Source of the DNA: Nitrosomonas sp.
GTDB lineage: Bacteria > Pseudomonadota > Gammaproteobacteria > Burkholderiales > Nitrosomonadaceae
Length of the DNA: 64,000 bases
Assembly: GCA_024281675.1 (NCBI GenBank)
Contig: JAMXAG010000001.1
Location: 434,001 to 498,000, forward strand
Reading direction: 5' to 3'
In this document: piece after piece, positions 24,483-35,473 of the stretch
Numbering within the stretch: the first letter of the stretch is position 1
Layout of the letters: the number at the start of each line of letters is the position of its first letter
Notes under the pieces: generated by a model
Database searches by the model: none
What the model saw: only the letters and a program-made list of their open reading frames with translations
Told to the model about the DNA's origin: nothing
Made by a program: the position numbers and the translations under genes

Positions 24483-25637
24483 TTGTTACACTATCAGCGC
24501 GCCATCTTAGTACTTGCGGATGGGACCATTTTTCATGGCGTGTCTATTGGGGCTCCAGGAATTACTGTTGGTGAGGTTGCTTTTAATACGGCAATGACAG
24601 GGTATCAGGAAATATTGACGGATCCTTCTTATTGCCAGCAGATCATTACCTTGACCTATCCGCATATTGGGAATACCGGTACAAATTCGCATGATATTGA
24701 ATCAGGGAATATTGAAAAGGTATATGCCGCTGGCCTGGTGATACGGGATCTTTCTTTGGTTGCCAGTAATCATCGCAAAACACAAACGCTGCAGGAGTTT
24801 TTGAAATTTCAGAATGTTGTGGCGATTGCTGAGATTGATACGAGAAAACTGACGCGAATTGTGCGCGAAAAAGGTGCTCAATCCGGTTGCATAATGGCGG
24901 GTGAGTTCGTTAATGAACAACAAGCTTTGCAGGCTGCGAGAACATTTCCGGGCTTATCCGGAATGGATCTTGCCAAGGCGGTTAGTTGCCAAAAGCCTTA
25001 CAGTTGGAGTGAGGGAGAGTGGTCGCTTGGCGAAACTTATATGACTCGGGAGGACCACCGATATCATGTTGCGGCGTATGATTTTGGAATTAAGCGCACC
25101 ATGTTGCGTAAGTTGGCGCAACGAGGGTGCAGAGTTACCGTGCTACCGGCTCAGACTGCTGCGCAGGAGGTTTTGGCGTTGCACCCAGATGGCATATTCC
25201 TTTCTAATGGTCCTGGAGATCCGGAGCCCTGTGATTATGCGATTTCTGCTGCGCGAACGTTATTGGAAAGTAAGATACCTGTTTTTGGTATCTGCTTAGG
25301 GCATCAAGTGCTGGGTTTGGCCGTTGGCGCACGAACTGTAAAAATGAAATTTGGGCATCGAGGCGCCAATCATCCGGTTCAGGATGTCATGAGTGGTAAG
25401 GTGATGATCACTAGTCAGAATCATGGTTTCGCAGTGGATGCTGAATCGTTGCCAGAAAATATACGGATTACTCACAAATCATTGTTTGATGGGAGCTTGC
25501 AGGGTTTTGAATTTATCGATAAGGCGGTATTTTGCTTTCAGGGTCATCCCGAAGCTAGCCCTGGGCCTCACGAGGCTGATTATCTATTTGATCGTTTCAT
25601 TAAAGCCATGGAAAGTTACAAAGCTTCAATTTCATAA
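24483..25637 (+). CDS. carA: Carbamoyl-phosphate synthase small subunit
   Basis: CarA, 384 residues, the glutaminase subunit that supplies ammonia for carbamoyl phosphate in arginine and pyrimidine synthesis. The class I glutamine amidotransferase triad is C271 (FGICLGHQ), H355 and E357 (QGHPEA). The N-terminal domain carries [16 protein letters not shown]. An earlier in-frame start exists at 24435, but the TTG at 24483 sits 6 bp after a clear AAGGAG site and gives the expected length. carB starts 53 bp after the stop, and greA follows carB. Confidence 0.96.
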   Translation: MLHYQRAILVLADGTIFHGVSIGAPGITVGEVAFNTAMTGYQEILTDPSYCQQIITLTYPHIGNTGTNSHDIESGNIEKVYAAGLVIRDLSLVASNHRKTQTLQEFLKFQNVVAIAEIDTRKLTRIVREKGAQSGCIMAGEFVNEQQALQAARTFPGLSGMDLAKAVSCQKPYSWSEGEWSLGETYMTREDHRYHVAAYDFGIKRTMLRKLAQRGCRVTVLPAQTAAQEVLALHPDGIFLSNGPGDPEPCDYAISAARTLLESKIPVFGICLGHQVLGLAVGARTVKMKFGHRGANHPVQDVMSGKVMITSQNHGFAVDAESLPENIRITHKSLFDGSLQGFEFIDKAVFCFQGHPEASPGPHEADYLFDRFIKAMESYKASIS

Positions 25638-25690
25638 TGGTTTTTCTATCGTAGAAAATTTGGACTAATTGATTCGTTTTTAGAAAAAGC

Positions 25691-28600
25691 ATGCCTAAAC
25701 GTACCGACATAAAATCTATTCTCATCATTGGTGCTGGACCGATTATCATCGGTCAGGCCTGTGAGTTTGATTACTCTGGTGTGCAAGCCTGTAAGGCCTT
25801 GCGGGAAGAAGGTTATCGGATTGTTTTGGTTAATTCCAATCCGGCGACTATCATGACCGATCCGGAAATGGCTGATGCGACCTATATTGAACCAATCACC
25901 TGGGCTATGGTGGAAAAAATCATTGCGATAGAGCGGCCCGAAGCTTTGCTGCCTACCATGGGCGGACAAACGGCACTCAATTGTGCTTTGGATCTAGTAA
26001 AGCATGGTGTTTTGAAGAAATATGGTGTTGAACTCATCGGTGCTTCGAGAGAAGCCATTGACATGGCCGAGGACCGTGAAAAATTCAAGCAAGCCATGAC
26101 CCGTATCGGTTTGAGTTCTGCTCGTTCTGCCGTGGCGCATAGCATGGAAGAGGCCGTGCAGGTGCAAGCGATGGTGGGCTATCCGGTCATTATCCGACCT
26201 TCATTTACTATGGGAGGGAGCGGCGGAGGAATTGCTTATAACCGGGAAGAGTTTTTGTCGATTTGTGAACGCGGTCTAGATGCTTCTCCAACCAAGGAAT
26301 TGCTGATCGAGGAATCGGTAATCGGTTGGAAAGAATTTGAAATGGAAGTGGTTAGGGATAAGCGAGATAATTGCATTATTGTATGTTCCATTGAAAATGT
26401 CGATGCGATGGGAGTGCATACCGGTGATTCGATTACCGTGGCGCCTGCTCAAACGCTGACTGATAAAGAATACCAATTGATGCGTAATGCAGCGATTGCG
26501 GTATTACGTGAAATTGGCGTAGAAACTGGCGGTTCAAATGTTCAGTTTGCCATCAATCCTGATGATGGTCGTATGTTGGTGATAGAAATGAATCCGCGCG
26601 TATCTCGTTCCTCTGCTCTTGCTTCTAAAGCGACTGGATTTCCTATCGCAAAAGTGGCGGCAAAGCTTGCTGTGGGTTATACCTTAGACGAGCTTGGTAA
26701 TGATATTACGGGTGGCGTTACACCGGTTTCGTTTGAACCGACCATAGATTATGTTGTGACAAAAGTGCCGCGGTTTGCTTTTGAAAAATTTCCACAAACT
26801 AATGATCGTTTGACTACTCAAATGAAATCCGTCGGTGAGGTTATGGCGATTGGCCGCACGTTTCAAGAATCCTTGCAGAAAGCATTAAGGGGTTTGGAGA
26901 CGGGGGTTGATGGTTTGGATGAAAAAACTACGGATCTGGATCTTATTCGCAGTGAATTGGCGAATCCCGGTCCCGAAAGAATTTGGTTCATTGCGGATGC
27001 TTTCCGCTGTGATATGTCAATAGAAGAGATCCATCAATTGACGCATATCGATATCTGGTTTCTCGCGCAAATAGAAGATCTGGTGAAACAGGAACAAGCG
27101 CTTAAAGGGATTGGCTTATCTTTGCTGGATCAGCAAGCTTTACGTAAGTTGAAACGCGGTGGTTTTTCCGATCGGCGTTTAGCAAAATTGCTCAACACAC
27201 ATCAAACCATGATACGGGAGCGTCGTCATAGCTTTGGATTGCATCCGGTCTATAAGCGAATTGATACGTGTGCGGCCGAGTTTGCAACCAATACAGCGTA
27301 TATGTATTCAACGTACGAAGATGAATGTGAATCGCGTCCTACTCATAATAGAAAAGTGATGGTGTTGGGAGGTGGTCCAAACCGGATCGGGCAAGGCATT
27401 GAGTTTGATTATTGTTGTGTGCATGCGGCTCTGGCTTTACGCGAAGATGGTTTTGAAACCATCATGATTAACTGTAATCCGGAAACCGTTTCGACTGATT
27501 ACGATATTTCTGATCGACTTTATTTCGAACCCCTTACTCTAGAAGATGTGCTTGAAATTGCAGCAGTCGAAAAACCTGAAGGTGTAATCGTACAGTATGG
27601 CGGGCAAACACCTTTAAAACTTGCCCGTGATTTGCAAGCCTACGGCGTGCCTATTATCGGTACTAGTCCAGATATGATCGATTGCGCCGAAGATCGAGAG
27701 CGTTTTCAACGTACACTTCAGCAGTTGGGGCTCGAACAACCGCCTAACCGAACAGCTCGCAGTCCTGATGAGGCTTTGCTCGCAGCTGAAGAAATTGGTT
27801 ATCCGCTGGTGGTGCGTCCAAGCTATGTGTTAGGCGGCCGTGCGATGGAAATTGTGCATGAAAAGGCTGATTTAGAGCGCTATATGCGAGAAGCGGTAAA
27901 GGTTTCTAATGATTCCCCAGTTTTGTTGGATCATTTTTTGAATAATGCTACTGAAGTGGATGTTGATGCAATTTATGATGGTGAAACCGTTTTAATCGGT
28001 GGAATCATGGAACACATTGAACAAGCAGGGGTGCACTCTGGAGATTCGGCGTGTGCCTTGCCAACATTTAATTTATCACAGGAGTTGTTGGCTGAGTTGC
28101 GGCGTCAAACGCGAGAGATGGCGCGTGCGCTGCAAGTCGTGGGATTGATGAACGTGCAGTTTGCGATCCAAGATAACACGGTGTATGTACTTGAAGTGAA
28201 TCCTAGAGCTTCTCGTACTGTGCCGTTTATTTCGAAAGCGACTGGGCTGCAGTTGGCCAAAATCGCGGCCCGCTGTATGACAGGTAGAACATTAATTGAA
28301 CAAGGGATAACTAAAGAAATTGTGCCTCACTATTATTCGATTAAAGAAGCTGTCTTTCCATTTATCAAGCTTTCCGGGGTTGATACCATACTTGGGCCAG
28401 AAATGAAATCAACGGGTGAAGTAATGGGAATGGGCATGACTTTTGCAGAGGCTTTTGTTAAATCTCAATTAGCTGCCGATGTGCGATTGCCGACCACTGG
28501 TAAAATTTTTATCAGTGTAAAGCGCTCAGATAAACTGGATGCGGTAGAAATCGCTCGAACGCTTGCGGAACTTGGATTCACCGTTTATGCTACCCGTGGC

Positions 28601-28930
28601 ACTGCGGCAGTCATCAAAGAAGCTGGTATTAGCGTGGTTGCTATTAATAAAGTTGCAGAGGGGCGACCGCATATTGTTGATATGATTAAGAATGGTGAAA
28701 TTAGTTTGATTATTAATACGGTAAAAAATCAACCCAGCGCAATTCGTGATTCCTATTCCATTCGTCGCGCTGCACTGCAAGGTAAAGTTACTTATTACAC
28801 GACTTTGGCAGGAGCGCGTGCTGCTTGTGTTGGTATAACCAATAATAGGCATGAATTACAAACATATAACTTACAAAAATTACATGCCCAGCTAAAGCTG
28901 TGTGCCACTCCTTTAGCTACCGCTAATTAA
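25691..28930 (+). CDS. carB: Carbamoyl-phosphate synthase large subunit
   Basis: CarB, 1079 residues, makes carbamoyl phosphate from bicarbonate, ammonia and two ATP. Two homologous ATP-grasp halves are visible: the first opens with [22 protein letters not shown], the second with [20 protein letters not shown] near residue 555. Each has its metal-binding ExNPR segment ([15 protein letters not shown] and [15 protein letters not shown]). The C-terminal ~140 residues are the allosteric MGS-like domain ([15 protein letters not shown]). The length is normal. It lies between carA and greA in one apparent transcription unit. Confidence 0.97.
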   Translation: MPKRTDIKSILIIGAGPIIIGQACEFDYSGVQACKALREEGYRIVLVNSNPATIMTDPEMADATYIEPITWAMVEKIIAIERPEALLPTMGGQTALNCALDLVKHGVLKKYGVELIGASREAIDMAEDREKFKQAMTRIGLSSARSAVAHSMEEAVQVQAMVGYPVIIRPSFTMGGSGGGIAYNREEFLSICERGLDASPTKELLIEESVIGWKEFEMEVVRDKRDNCIIVCSIENVDAMGVHTGDSITVAPAQTLTDKEYQLMRNAAIAVLREIGVETGGSNVQFAINPDDGRMLVIEMNPRVSRSSALASKATGFPIAKVAAKLAVGYTLDELGNDITGGVTPVSFEPTIDYVVTKVPRFAFEKFPQTNDRLTTQMKSVGEVMAIGRTFQESLQKALRGLETGVDGLDEKTTDLDLIRSELANPGPERIWFIADAFRCDMSIEEIHQLTHIDIWFLAQIEDLVKQEQALKGIGLSLLDQQALRKLKRGGFSDRRLAKLLNTHQTMIRERRHSFGLHPVYKRIDTCAAEFATNTAYMYSTYEDECESRPTHNRKVMVLGGGPNRIGQGIEFDYCCVHAALALREDGFETIMINCNPETVSTDYDISDRLYFEPLTLEDVLEIAAVEKPEGVIVQYGGQTPLKLARDLQAYGVPIIGTSPDMIDCAEDRERFQRTLQQLGLEQPPNRTARSPDEALLAAEEIGYPLVVRPSYVLGGRAMEIVHEKADLERYMREAVKVSNDSPVLLDHFLNNATEVDVDAIYDGETVLIGGIMEHIEQAGVHSGDSACALPTFNLSQELLAELRRQTREMARALQVVGLMNVQFAIQDNTVYVLEVNPRASRTVPFISKATGLQLAKIAARCMTGRTLIEQGITKEIVPHYYSIKEAVFPFIKLSGVDTILGPEMKSTGEVMGMGMTFAEAFVKSQLAADVRLPTTGKIFISVKRSDKLDAVEIARTLAELGFTVYATRGTAAVIKEAGISVVAINKVAEGRPHIVDMIKNGEISLIINTVKNQPSAIRDSYSIRRAALQGKVTYYTTLAGARAACVGITNNRHELQTYNLQKLHAQLKLCATPLATAN

Positions 28931-28966
28931 TGATAAAACCAGTTATTGTAAAAGGTAAAAATTACA

Positions 28967-29443
28967 ATGAGTACTATCCCAATCACAGTCGTAGGTGCAG
29001 AGGCGCTACGCAAAGAATTGCATGAAATGAAAACGGTGCATCGTCCCGCAGTAATCGCTGCAATTGCTGAAGCTCGCTCGCATGGTGATCTCTCAGAAAA
29101 TGCTGAGTACGATGCAGCGAAGGAAAGGCAAGGATTCATTGAAGGGCGAATAGCTGAATTAGAAAACAAACTTTCTAGCGCACAAATTATTAACCCGGCG
29201 TTGATTAATGCGGATGGGGCTTGTGTATTCGGTGCTACCATTGAGCTGGAAGACTTGCAAAGTGGTGATATGGTTACTTATCAAATAGTAGGTGACGATG
29301 AGGCGAATATTAAAGAAGGAAAGATATCGATTAGTTCGCCGGTATCTCGTGCTTTAATTGGTAAGTACTCAGGTGACGTTGCCGAGGTACAGGCGCCAGG
29401 TGGTCTTCGTGAATACGAAATATTGAATGTAAAGTATATTTGA
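28967..29443 (+). CDS. greA: Transcription elongation factor GreA
   Basis: GreA, 158 residues, rescues backtracked RNA polymerase by stimulating cleavage of the transcript 3' end. The N-terminal coiled coil carries the acidic tip ([18 protein letters not shown] and E at the loop), and the C-terminal FKBP-like domain ends [23 protein letters not shown]. It starts 36 bp after carB; carAB-greA is a common proteobacterial order. No independent promoter is obvious in the short gap. Confidence 0.96.
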   Translation: MSTIPITVVGAEALRKELHEMKTVHRPAVIAAIAEARSHGDLSENAEYDAAKERQGFIEGRIAELENKLSSAQIINPALINADGACVFGATIELEDLQSGDMVTYQIVGDDEANIKEGKISISSPVSRALIGKYSGDVAEVQAPGGLREYEILNVKYI

Positions 29444-29472
29444 TGTTTGGATAAACTGGTAAATTATGAAGA

Positions 29473-29829
29473 TTAGCTTTGAAAGCTACGTTTTGTTCGA
29501 TGGACTGAGCGCTTGTTTTTTTCGGAACGCTGTCTTATTAATTTGATATTCGAATCTTCAGGTTTAGGGCGGTAGATCACAAAAATTTTACCAATATGCT
29601 GTACAGGTGCCGCATCAAGTTGTTGACAGGTTTCTTCAAAAAGCGCATTTCTAATTGTGCGATCGTCCACCTGAGCTCTAACTTTAATCAGCTCATGACT
29701 TAGAAGAGCACAATTAAGCTCTTTAATGACATTCGTTGTTAATCCTGTTTTGCCAATGGTTACGACAGGATTGATAGGGTGAGCACGTGCTTTGAGTTCT
29801 CGCTTTTGAGCAATAGTCAGTGTTAACAT
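29473..29829 (-). CDS. yhbY: YhbY-family RNA-binding protein (CRM domain)
   Basis: A CRS1/YhbY (CRM) RNA-binding protein of about 118 residues. The CRM fold pattern is clear: LTIAQKRELKARAHPINPVVTIGKTGLT with the GxxG loop, then LSHELIKVRA and IGKIFVIYRP. E. coli YhbY associates with pre-50S ribosomes. The C-terminal tail is basic (RQRSEKNKRSVHRTKRSF). Starts at 29841 (TTG) and 29838 (ATG) are also in frame; the ATG at 29829 gives the family N-terminus. It is divergent from rlmE with about 30 bp between starts, the same head-to-head pairing known in many proteobacteria. Confidence 0.9.
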   Translation of the reverse strand: MLTLTIAQKRELKARAHPINPVVTIGKTGLTTNVIKELNCALLSHELIKVRAQVDDRTIRNALFEETCQQLDAAPVQHIGKIFVIYRPKPEDSNIKLIRQRSEKNKRSVHRTKRSFQS

Positions 29830-29860
29830 AAATTCCATCAAAAATATTTCATTTTACTGG

Positions 29861-30487
29861 ATGAAGCAAGGGAAAACCAGCAAAGTTTGGATGCGAGAGC
29901 ACGTGAGTGATTTCTATGTCAAGCAAGCAAAGAAGCAGGGCTATCGCTCGCGTGCGGCTTACAAGTTACTTGAAATTGCCGAGCGAGACCAATTAATTAA
30001 GCCAAACATGACTGTTGTTGATTTAGGTGCTGCGCCTGGAAGCTGGTCCCAAGTCGTCCGTCGTATCATGGGTGACCATGGTTTGGTCGTCGCGTTAGAT
30101 ATTTTGGATATGGCACCGCTACCTGGCGTCGAATTTATACAAGACGATTTTCGTGAGGAGAGCGCAGTTTCTAAACTTAAGGAAAAGTTAGGTAACAATC
30201 AACCCGATCTTGTAATTTCTGACATGGCACCAAATATTAGTGGTATCGTGACGAACGATCAGGCAAAAAGTATGTATCTAGCAGAATTGGCATTACTTTT
30301 TGCCGTAGAGCAACTGAACTTAGATGGGAATTTTTTGGTCAAAGTTTTTCAAGGGAGTGAGTTTGATTCTTATTTGTGCGAGATGCGCTCACTCTTTAAG
30401 AATGTACTAATAAGAAAACCTAAAGCTTCGCGTAACCGTAGTAATGAATTGTATTTGTTGGGAATGAAGAAAATAAATAAATTGTGA
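29861..30487 (+). CDS. rlmE: 23S rRNA (uridine-2'-O)-methyltransferase RlmE (FtsJ/RrmJ)
   Basis: RlmE, 208 residues, methylates the 2'-OH of U2552 in the 23S rRNA A-loop. The SAM loop is VVDLGAAPGSWSQ. The catalytic tetrad K-D-K-E is present as K35 (SRAAYK), D121 (ISDMAPN), K161 (FLVKVFQG) and E196 (SNELYLL). ftsH follows 175 bp later, as in E. coli, where rlmE and ftsH form a heat-shock operon. Here the longer gap suggests ftsH may also have its own promoter. Confidence 0.96.
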   Translation: MKQGKTSKVWMREHVSDFYVKQAKKQGYRSRAAYKLLEIAERDQLIKPNMTVVDLGAAPGSWSQVVRRIMGDHGLVVALDILDMAPLPGVEFIQDDFREESAVSKLKEKLGNNQPDLVISDMAPNISGIVTNDQAKSMYLAELALLFAVEQLNLDGNFLVKVFQGSEFDSYLCEMRSLFKNVLIRKPKASRNRSNELYLLGMKKINKL

Positions 30488-30662
30488 CTGAGATTAAATA
30501 GATAATTAAATTTCTGAATAATGGAACAGAAATAAATAAAGTAAGTGGGTTTTTTTACTGTTTCAGAGAGAGATGAGTGGAGTATAACTCTGTTGTATTA
30601 TATTTTTAAAAATAGAGTTAGAATAATTAATCGATGTTTAAGGTGCAAACCAAGGAGCTATT

Positions 30663-32582
30663 TTGAATAACTTAATAAAAAATATGGCCATTTGGCTAGT
30701 GATTGCACTTGTGTTGATGACAGTATTTAATCAATTTAGCGTACGTCAACCGACGCAAGTACCGATGGAATACTCTCAATTTATCACCGAATTGAATCAA
30801 GGCAGAATTGCTAAAGTAGTTATTGAAGGACGTACCCTTAAAGGCACAAAGTCCGATGGGCGTCGCTTTACGACCTATGCGCCATCTGATCCTTGGATGG
30901 TGAGTGATTTGTTAAAAGCCGGTGTTATTGTGGAAGCTAAACCAGAAGAAGAACCCTCAATGTTGATGAGTATTTTTATTTCATGGTTTCCAATGTTGTT
31001 GCTCATTGGAGTCTGGATCTTCTTTATGCGGCAAATGCAAGGAGGTGGACGTAATGGCGGCGCTTTTTCTTTTGGTAAAAGCAAAGCGCGTATGCTCGAT
31101 AAATCAACCAATACAGTAACTTTCAACGATGTTGCAGGTTGTGAAGAGGCAAAAGAGGAAGTTGCTGAATTAGTCGAATTTTTACGAGATCCGTCTAAGT
31201 TCCAGAAATTAGGTGGGCGTATTCCGCGTGGTGTATTGATGGTAGGTAGCCCAGGAACCGGTAAAACACTGCTTGCTCGTGCGATTGCTGGTGAAGCACA
31301 AGTTCCTTTTTTTAGTATCTCTGGATCTGATTTCGTTGAGATGTTTGTTGGTGTAGGTGCTTCCAGAGTGCGTGACATGTTTGAGCAAGCTAAAAAACAT
31401 GCACCTTGTATTATTTTTATTGACGAAATTGATGCGGTTGGCCGTCAGCGTGGTGCAGGTTTGGGTGGTGGTAACGATGAGCGGGAGCAAACTCTGAATC
31501 AATTGCTGGTTGAGATGGATGGATTTGAGGGGGCTATGGGAGTAATTGTAATTGCTGCAACCAATCGACCCGATGTACTGGACCCTGCATTGTTGCGCCC
31601 TGGTCGTTTCGATCGCCAGGTCACAGTACCATTGCCTGACATCCGTGGACGTGAACAAATTCTTCATGTGCATATGCGCAAAGTACCACTTTCACCCGAT
31701 GTAAAAGCGGATATTCTGGCTCGTGGCACACCCGGCATGTCGGGGGCAGATCTTGCAAATTTGGTTAATGAAGCAGCGTTGTTTGCTGCCAGAAGTAATA
31801 AACGTTTGGTTGATATGGATGATTTTGAACGTGCAAAAGACAAAATTTTCATGGGTGCAGAACGACGTTCAATGGTGATGCCAGAACATGAGCGCAGGAA
31901 TACTGCTTATCATGAATCAGGGCATGCTGTAGTGGCCCAATTGTTACCTAAGACTGATCCAGTTCATAAAGTAACGATTATTCCAAGAGGCCGTGCTTTG
32001 GGTGTAACTATGCAGTTGCCTACAGAAGATCGGTTTAGTATGGAACGTGAAGAAATTCTACAAAGAATTTCGGTAATGTTTGGTGGCCGTATTGCCGAGG
32101 AAGTTTTCATGAAGCAAATGACTACGGGAGCATCGAATGATTTTGAGCGTGCAACTGAATTGGCTCGACAAATGGTAACTCAGTGGGGAATGTCAGATAT
32201 TCTTGGCCCAATGGTCTATGGTGAGAATGAAGGTGAAGTTTTTCTCGGTCGTTCAGTGACTACTCATAAAAATATGAGTGAAGCAACTATGCAAAAAGTT
32301 GATGCAGAAGTACGCCGTATTGTTGACGAGCAATATGCATTGGCGCGTAAGTTGATTGAAGCTAATAAAGACAAGATTGAAGCAATGACTAAAGCTTTAT
32401 TGGAATGGGAAACGATTGATAGTGACCAGATCAAGGATATTATGGAAGGTCGTGAACCTCGACCACCGAAGCCGCCTCAATCAATCTCTTCAACAACCAG
32501 TGGTGATTCTTCGTTGCCTGTGTCAGATGCTAAAGAAGAGCCTAAATCAACACCGCAGGAAATAGTCAAGGAAATTGAGTAA
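30663..32582 (+). CDS. ftsH: ATP-dependent zinc metalloprotease FtsH
   Basis: FtsH, 639 residues, a membrane-bound hexameric AAA+ protease. Two membrane helices ([15 protein letters not shown] and [22 protein letters not shown]) flank a periplasmic loop. The AAA domain has Walker A GSPGTGKT at 195-202, with Ser where most members have Pro, Walker [12 protein letters not shown] and the SRH region. The zinc site HESGH is H417-H421. The C-terminal tail is Pro/Ser-rich. The TTG start follows CCAAGGAG, a good ribosome site. A perfect palindrome right after the stop acts as terminator. Confidence 0.97.
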   Translation: MNNLIKNMAIWLVIALVLMTVFNQFSVRQPTQVPMEYSQFITELNQGRIAKVVIEGRTLKGTKSDGRRFTTYAPSDPWMVSDLLKAGVIVEAKPEEEPSMLMSIFISWFPMLLLIGVWIFFMRQMQGGGRNGGAFSFGKSKARMLDKSTNTVTFNDVAGCEEAKEEVAELVEFLRDPSKFQKLGGRIPRGVLMVGSPGTGKTLLARAIAGEAQVPFFSISGSDFVEMFVGVGASRVRDMFEQAKKHAPCIIFIDEIDAVGRQRGAGLGGGNDEREQTLNQLLVEMDGFEGAMGVIVIAATNRPDVLDPALLRPGRFDRQVTVPLPDIRGREQILHVHMRKVPLSPDVKADILARGTPGMSGADLANLVNEAALFAARSNKRLVDMDDFERAKDKIFMGAERRSMVMPEHERRNTAYHESGHAVVAQLLPKTDPVHKVTIIPRGRALGVTMQLPTEDRFSMEREEILQRISVMFGGRIAEEVFMKQMTTGASNDFERATELARQMVTQWGMSDILGPMVYGENEGEVFLGRSVTTHKNMSEATMQKVDAEVRRIVDEQYALARKLIEANKDKIEAMTKALLEWETIDSDQIKDIMEGREPRPPKPPQSISSTTSGDSSLPVSDAKEEPKSTPQEIVKEIE

Positions 32583-32590
32583 GTTTTACG

Positions 32591-32633
32591 CTAAAATGCG
32601 GGATGCGATTTTAAATCGCATCCCGCATTTTAG
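32591..32633 (+). terminator. Palindromic terminator after ftsH
   Basis: A perfect 21-bp inverted repeat around one central T (CTAAAATGCGGGATGCGATTT and its complement) begins 8 bp after the ftsH stop. The A- and T-rich outer ends make it work as an intrinsic terminator in either direction. folP starts 18 bp later, so its expression must come from read-through or a promoter in the hairpin region. Confidence 0.75.
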
Positions 32634-32651
32634 CTTGTAGAACTCAATTTT

Positions 32652-33488
32652 TTGCAATTGACTTTACTACCATACAGCCAACTATTTTTACTTAACCGTC
32701 CGCTCATTATGGGTGTTGTTAATGTGACACCCGACTCTTTTTCGGATGGAGGGCGTTATCAGTCGACTCAGCAAGCCATCGCGCATGCAATGAGTCTTAT
32801 TGATGAAGGTGTGGATATACTAGACATTGGTGGTGAATCGACTCGTCCTGGTAGTCAGTCTGTCAGTATTGATGAGGAATTACGTCGTGTAATTCCAGTG
32901 TTGGAAGGTCTTTCGGGCCAAAATACAGCTATTTCTGTCGATACTTCAAAACCTGAGGTCATGAAACAAGCGATTAATGCAGGCGCTTTTATGATTAATG
33001 ATGTTAATGCATTACGCAATACGGGGGCATTGGAAGTAGTTGCGCAATATCGTCATGTGCGTGTCTGCTTAATGCATATGCAAGGCATTCCTATTGACAT
33101 GCAAAGTAATCCTCAGTATCAGGATATTGTTTCTGAGATAAAAGTTTTTTTGCAGCATCGAATTGACGCAGTAAAGCTTGTGGGTATTTCACAAGAACAA
33201 CTTATTATTGATCCAGGTTTTGGTTTTGGTAAGACATTGCAACACAACTACAAATTATTACAGCAACTTGACCGATTGACTACACTGAATGTTCCGATAC
33301 TTGTAGGGATATCGAGAAAGTCTATGCTTGGCGGTATCACTGGAAATAGTGTTGATCGAAGGATTCATGAAAGCATAGCTGCCGCCTTGCTAGCCATTAT
33401 CAAAGGTGCCAAAATTGTCAGAGTGCACGATGTTAAGGCTACAAAAGATGCTATAGCGGTCTATTCGGCAATGAAGCATGCAGTATAA
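32652..33488 (+). CDS. folP: Dihydropteroate synthase
   Basis: FolP, 278 residues, joins p-aminobenzoate to the pterin pyrophosphate in folate synthesis and is the sulfonamide target. Motifs: IMGVVNVTPDSFSDGG at the N-terminus, DIGGESTRPGS, DTSKPEV and DPGFGFGKT. The TTG start at 32652 gives the usual N-terminus (LLNRPLIMG); there is no strong ribosome site. ftsH-folP-glmM is the standard proteobacterial order, here interrupted only by the ftsH terminator. Confidence 0.95.
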   Translation: MQLTLLPYSQLFLLNRPLIMGVVNVTPDSFSDGGRYQSTQQAIAHAMSLIDEGVDILDIGGESTRPGSQSVSIDEELRRVIPVLEGLSGQNTAISVDTSKPEVMKQAINAGAFMINDVNALRNTGALEVVAQYRHVRVCLMHMQGIPIDMQSNPQYQDIVSEIKVFLQHRIDAVKLVGISQEQLIIDPGFGFGKTLQHNYKLLQQLDRLTTLNVPILVGISRKSMLGGITGNSVDRRIHESIAAALLAIIKGAKIVRVHDVKATKDAIAVYSAMKHAV

Positions 33489-33554
33489 AGATTATCAATA
33501 GCTTGTACGTTACCTCTTATTTTTCATTTTATCTAACTACTAAATACTGGAAAT

Positions 33555-34919
33555 ATGACTAAAAAATATTTTGGAACAGATGGTATACGAGGAAGAGTTG
33601 GAAAAGGACCCATAACACCACAATTTATCATGCATTTGGGATATGCTGCTGGTAAAGCCCTAGCGGATGCAGACTGGCATCTCATGGAGGGAAAACGTCC
33701 TACGGTAGTCATCGGTAAAGATACAAGAGTGTCCGGGTATATGTTTGAATCTGCTTTAGAAGCTGGATTATGTGCAGCCGGTGTAGATGTGTTCTTGTCT
33801 GGCCCAATGCCGACACCTGCAATTGCCTATTTGATCCGAGCATTACGTTTGCAAGCAGGGATTGTGATTTCAGCTTCACACAACACGTTTGAAGATAACG
33901 GTGTCAAGTTTTTTTCCGCTGAAGGAACCAAACTTCCTGACGACATGGAGCACAAAATTGAAGCGGAATTAGATAAGCCAATAGAAACTAAGCCGTCTGC
34001 GCAGCTCGGAAAGGTTCGTAGATTGCGTGATGCTGATGCGCGCTATATCGAATTTTGTAAAAGCACTTTCCCTTATCCACTTGATTTACATGGATTAAGA
34101 ATAGTGGTTGATAGTGCGCATGGCGCAACTTATCACATTGCTAGACATGTGATGCACGAATTAGGTGCTGACGAGGTTATCGCCATTGGTGTAGATCCGG
34201 ATGGATTGAATATTAACCATGAATGTGGTGCTACGCACTGTGCAGCATTACAACATGCTGTTAAACAACATGGTGCTCATTTAGGAATTGCACTAGACGG
34301 TGATGGTGATCGTTTGATGATGGTAGATGAGACAGGCAAAATATACGATGGCGATCAACTGGTGTATATCATCGCAAAACACCGACAAATGCGAAAAGTA
34401 CTTTCTGGAGGTGTGGTGGGTACTTTAATGACAAATCTAGCGATTGAAAATCATTTTAAAGAACGTAAAATTCCTTTCTTGCGCGCTAATGTCGGCGATC
34501 GATACGTATTAGAGTTGCTACAAGAAAAAAATTGGCAGATAGGGGGGGAAGGTTCTGGTCACATTATATGCAGGGATAAGCATACTACTGGCGATGGTAT
34601 TATTTCAGCTCTACAAGTGTTATATGCATTGAGAGATTCACAAAAAACATTGGCTGAATTTACACAAGAGGTGGTACTTTATCCTCAACGGCTTATTAAT
34701 GTAAAAGTGCCTCCATCTTATCAATGGAATTCCGACAATGAACTCAAGGAATTGGTCAAAGAAGCAGAATCTGAACTTAAGAATAGCGGTCGAATTTTGA
34801 TTCGTTCTTCCGGCACAGAACCATTGATACGAGTCATGGTAGAGGGTGAATCCGAAAGTCGTATCAATTTTTGGGCTGAACATATCGCTGAAACGATAAA
34901 AAAACACCAACAACATTAA
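33555..34919 (+). CDS. glmM: Phosphoglucosamine mutase
   Basis: GlmM, 454 residues, converts glucosamine-6-phosphate to glucosamine-1-phosphate for UDP-GlcNAc and cell-wall synthesis. The phosphoserine is S108 in ISASHNT, where most members read SASHNP. The magnesium loop is DGDGDR (248-253). EGSGHIICRD is the sugar-binding loop and RSSGTEPLIRVM the phosphate-binding C-terminal motif. It begins 66 bp after folP. Shortly after the stop, a small hairpin with a T5 tract (34928-34951) may terminate the unit. Confidence 0.96.
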   Translation: MTKKYFGTDGIRGRVGKGPITPQFIMHLGYAAGKALADADWHLMEGKRPTVVIGKDTRVSGYMFESALEAGLCAAGVDVFLSGPMPTPAIAYLIRALRLQAGIVISASHNTFEDNGVKFFSAEGTKLPDDMEHKIEAELDKPIETKPSAQLGKVRRLRDADARYIEFCKSTFPYPLDLHGLRIVVDSAHGATYHIARHVMHELGADEVIAIGVDPDGLNINHECGATHCAALQHAVKQHGAHLGIALDGDGDRLMMVDETGKIYDGDQLVYIIAKHRQMRKVLSGGVVGTLMTNLAIENHFKERKIPFLRANVGDRYVLELLQEKNWQIGGEGSGHIICRDKHTTGDGIISALQVLYALRDSQKTLAEFTQEVVLYPQRLINVKVPPSYQWNSDNELKELVKEAESELKNSGRILIRSSGTEPLIRVMVEGESESRINFWAEHIAETIKKHQQH

Positions 34920-35026
34920 AATCATCAACACATCTTCGGGTGTATCTTTTTGTGACCAGTGCTATAAATTGGATCTAATTTATAAAAAATCCTTAAGATT
35001 GTCTGAGATAGATGTGGGAACAAATA

Positions 35027-35100
35027 TGGAGGCGGGGGTCGGAATTGAACCGGCGTAGACGGCTTTGCAGGCCGCTGCATGACCACTCTGCCACCCCGCC
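35027..35100 (-). tRNA. tRNA-Cys (GCA)
   Basis: A minus-strand cloverleaf of 74 nt including the encoded CCA. The acceptor stem is GGCGGGG with CCCCGCC, the anticodon arm is GGC-CTGCAAA-GCC with anticodon GCA, and the T-arm carries GGTTCAATTCC. It follows tRNA-Gly by 51 nt in the same transcript. Confidence 0.95.
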
Positions 35101-35151
35101 TTAATGTGTAGATCACCAATAATGTGCAAATTTGTTTTCTGATTGGTGATA

Positions 35152-35226
35152 TGGAGCGGGAAACGAGGCTCGAACTCGCGACCCCAACCTTGGCAAGGTT
35201 GTGCTCTACCACTGAGCTATTCCCGC
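35152..35226 (-). tRNA. tRNA-Gly (GCC)
   Basis: A minus-strand cloverleaf of 75 nt including the encoded CCA. The acceptor stem is GCGGGAA with TTCCCGC, the D-arm is GCTCAGTGGTAGAGC, the anticodon arm is ACCTTGCCAAGGT with anticodon GCC, and the T-arm has GAGTTCGAGCCTC. Gly-Cys tRNA tandems are common in proteobacteria. Confidence 0.96.
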
Positions 35227-35278
35227 GTTGTAAAGCTTCGCTACGATTTGGCTAAGAAGCTTCAGAAACAAAGGGTGG

Positions 35279-35306
35279 ATTATAGTGATGCTGTATGTTT
35301 TGTCAA
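35279..35306 (-). promoter_or_regulatory. Sigma-70 promoter of the tRNA-Gly/tRNA-Cys operon
   Basis: On the minus strand, TTGACA (35306-35301), a 16-bp spacer and TATAAT (35284-35279) match both consensus hexamers exactly. The following CCACCC is a C-rich discriminator, the type linked to stringent control. The tRNA-Gly 5' end lies about 45 bp downstream. Confidence 0.85.
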
Positions 35307-35473
35307 GGAATTACCACGAATGCTTAGTTCGTTCGTTGCTGAAATCTTGTTTAGGTACAGTGTAATTCATCGATTAGTCATATTTTTCTGGTTGATTTCA
35401 TAGAATAGCCATTGATCGCAGAATTCTAAAATCCTGCTATGTGAATTTAGTTTATTATTAGGAATCAGATTGT

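Noticed and set aside
34925-35026. Search for a third tRNA after tRNA-Cys
   Set aside because: No cloverleaf could be drawn between the tRNA-Cys 3' end and glmM.
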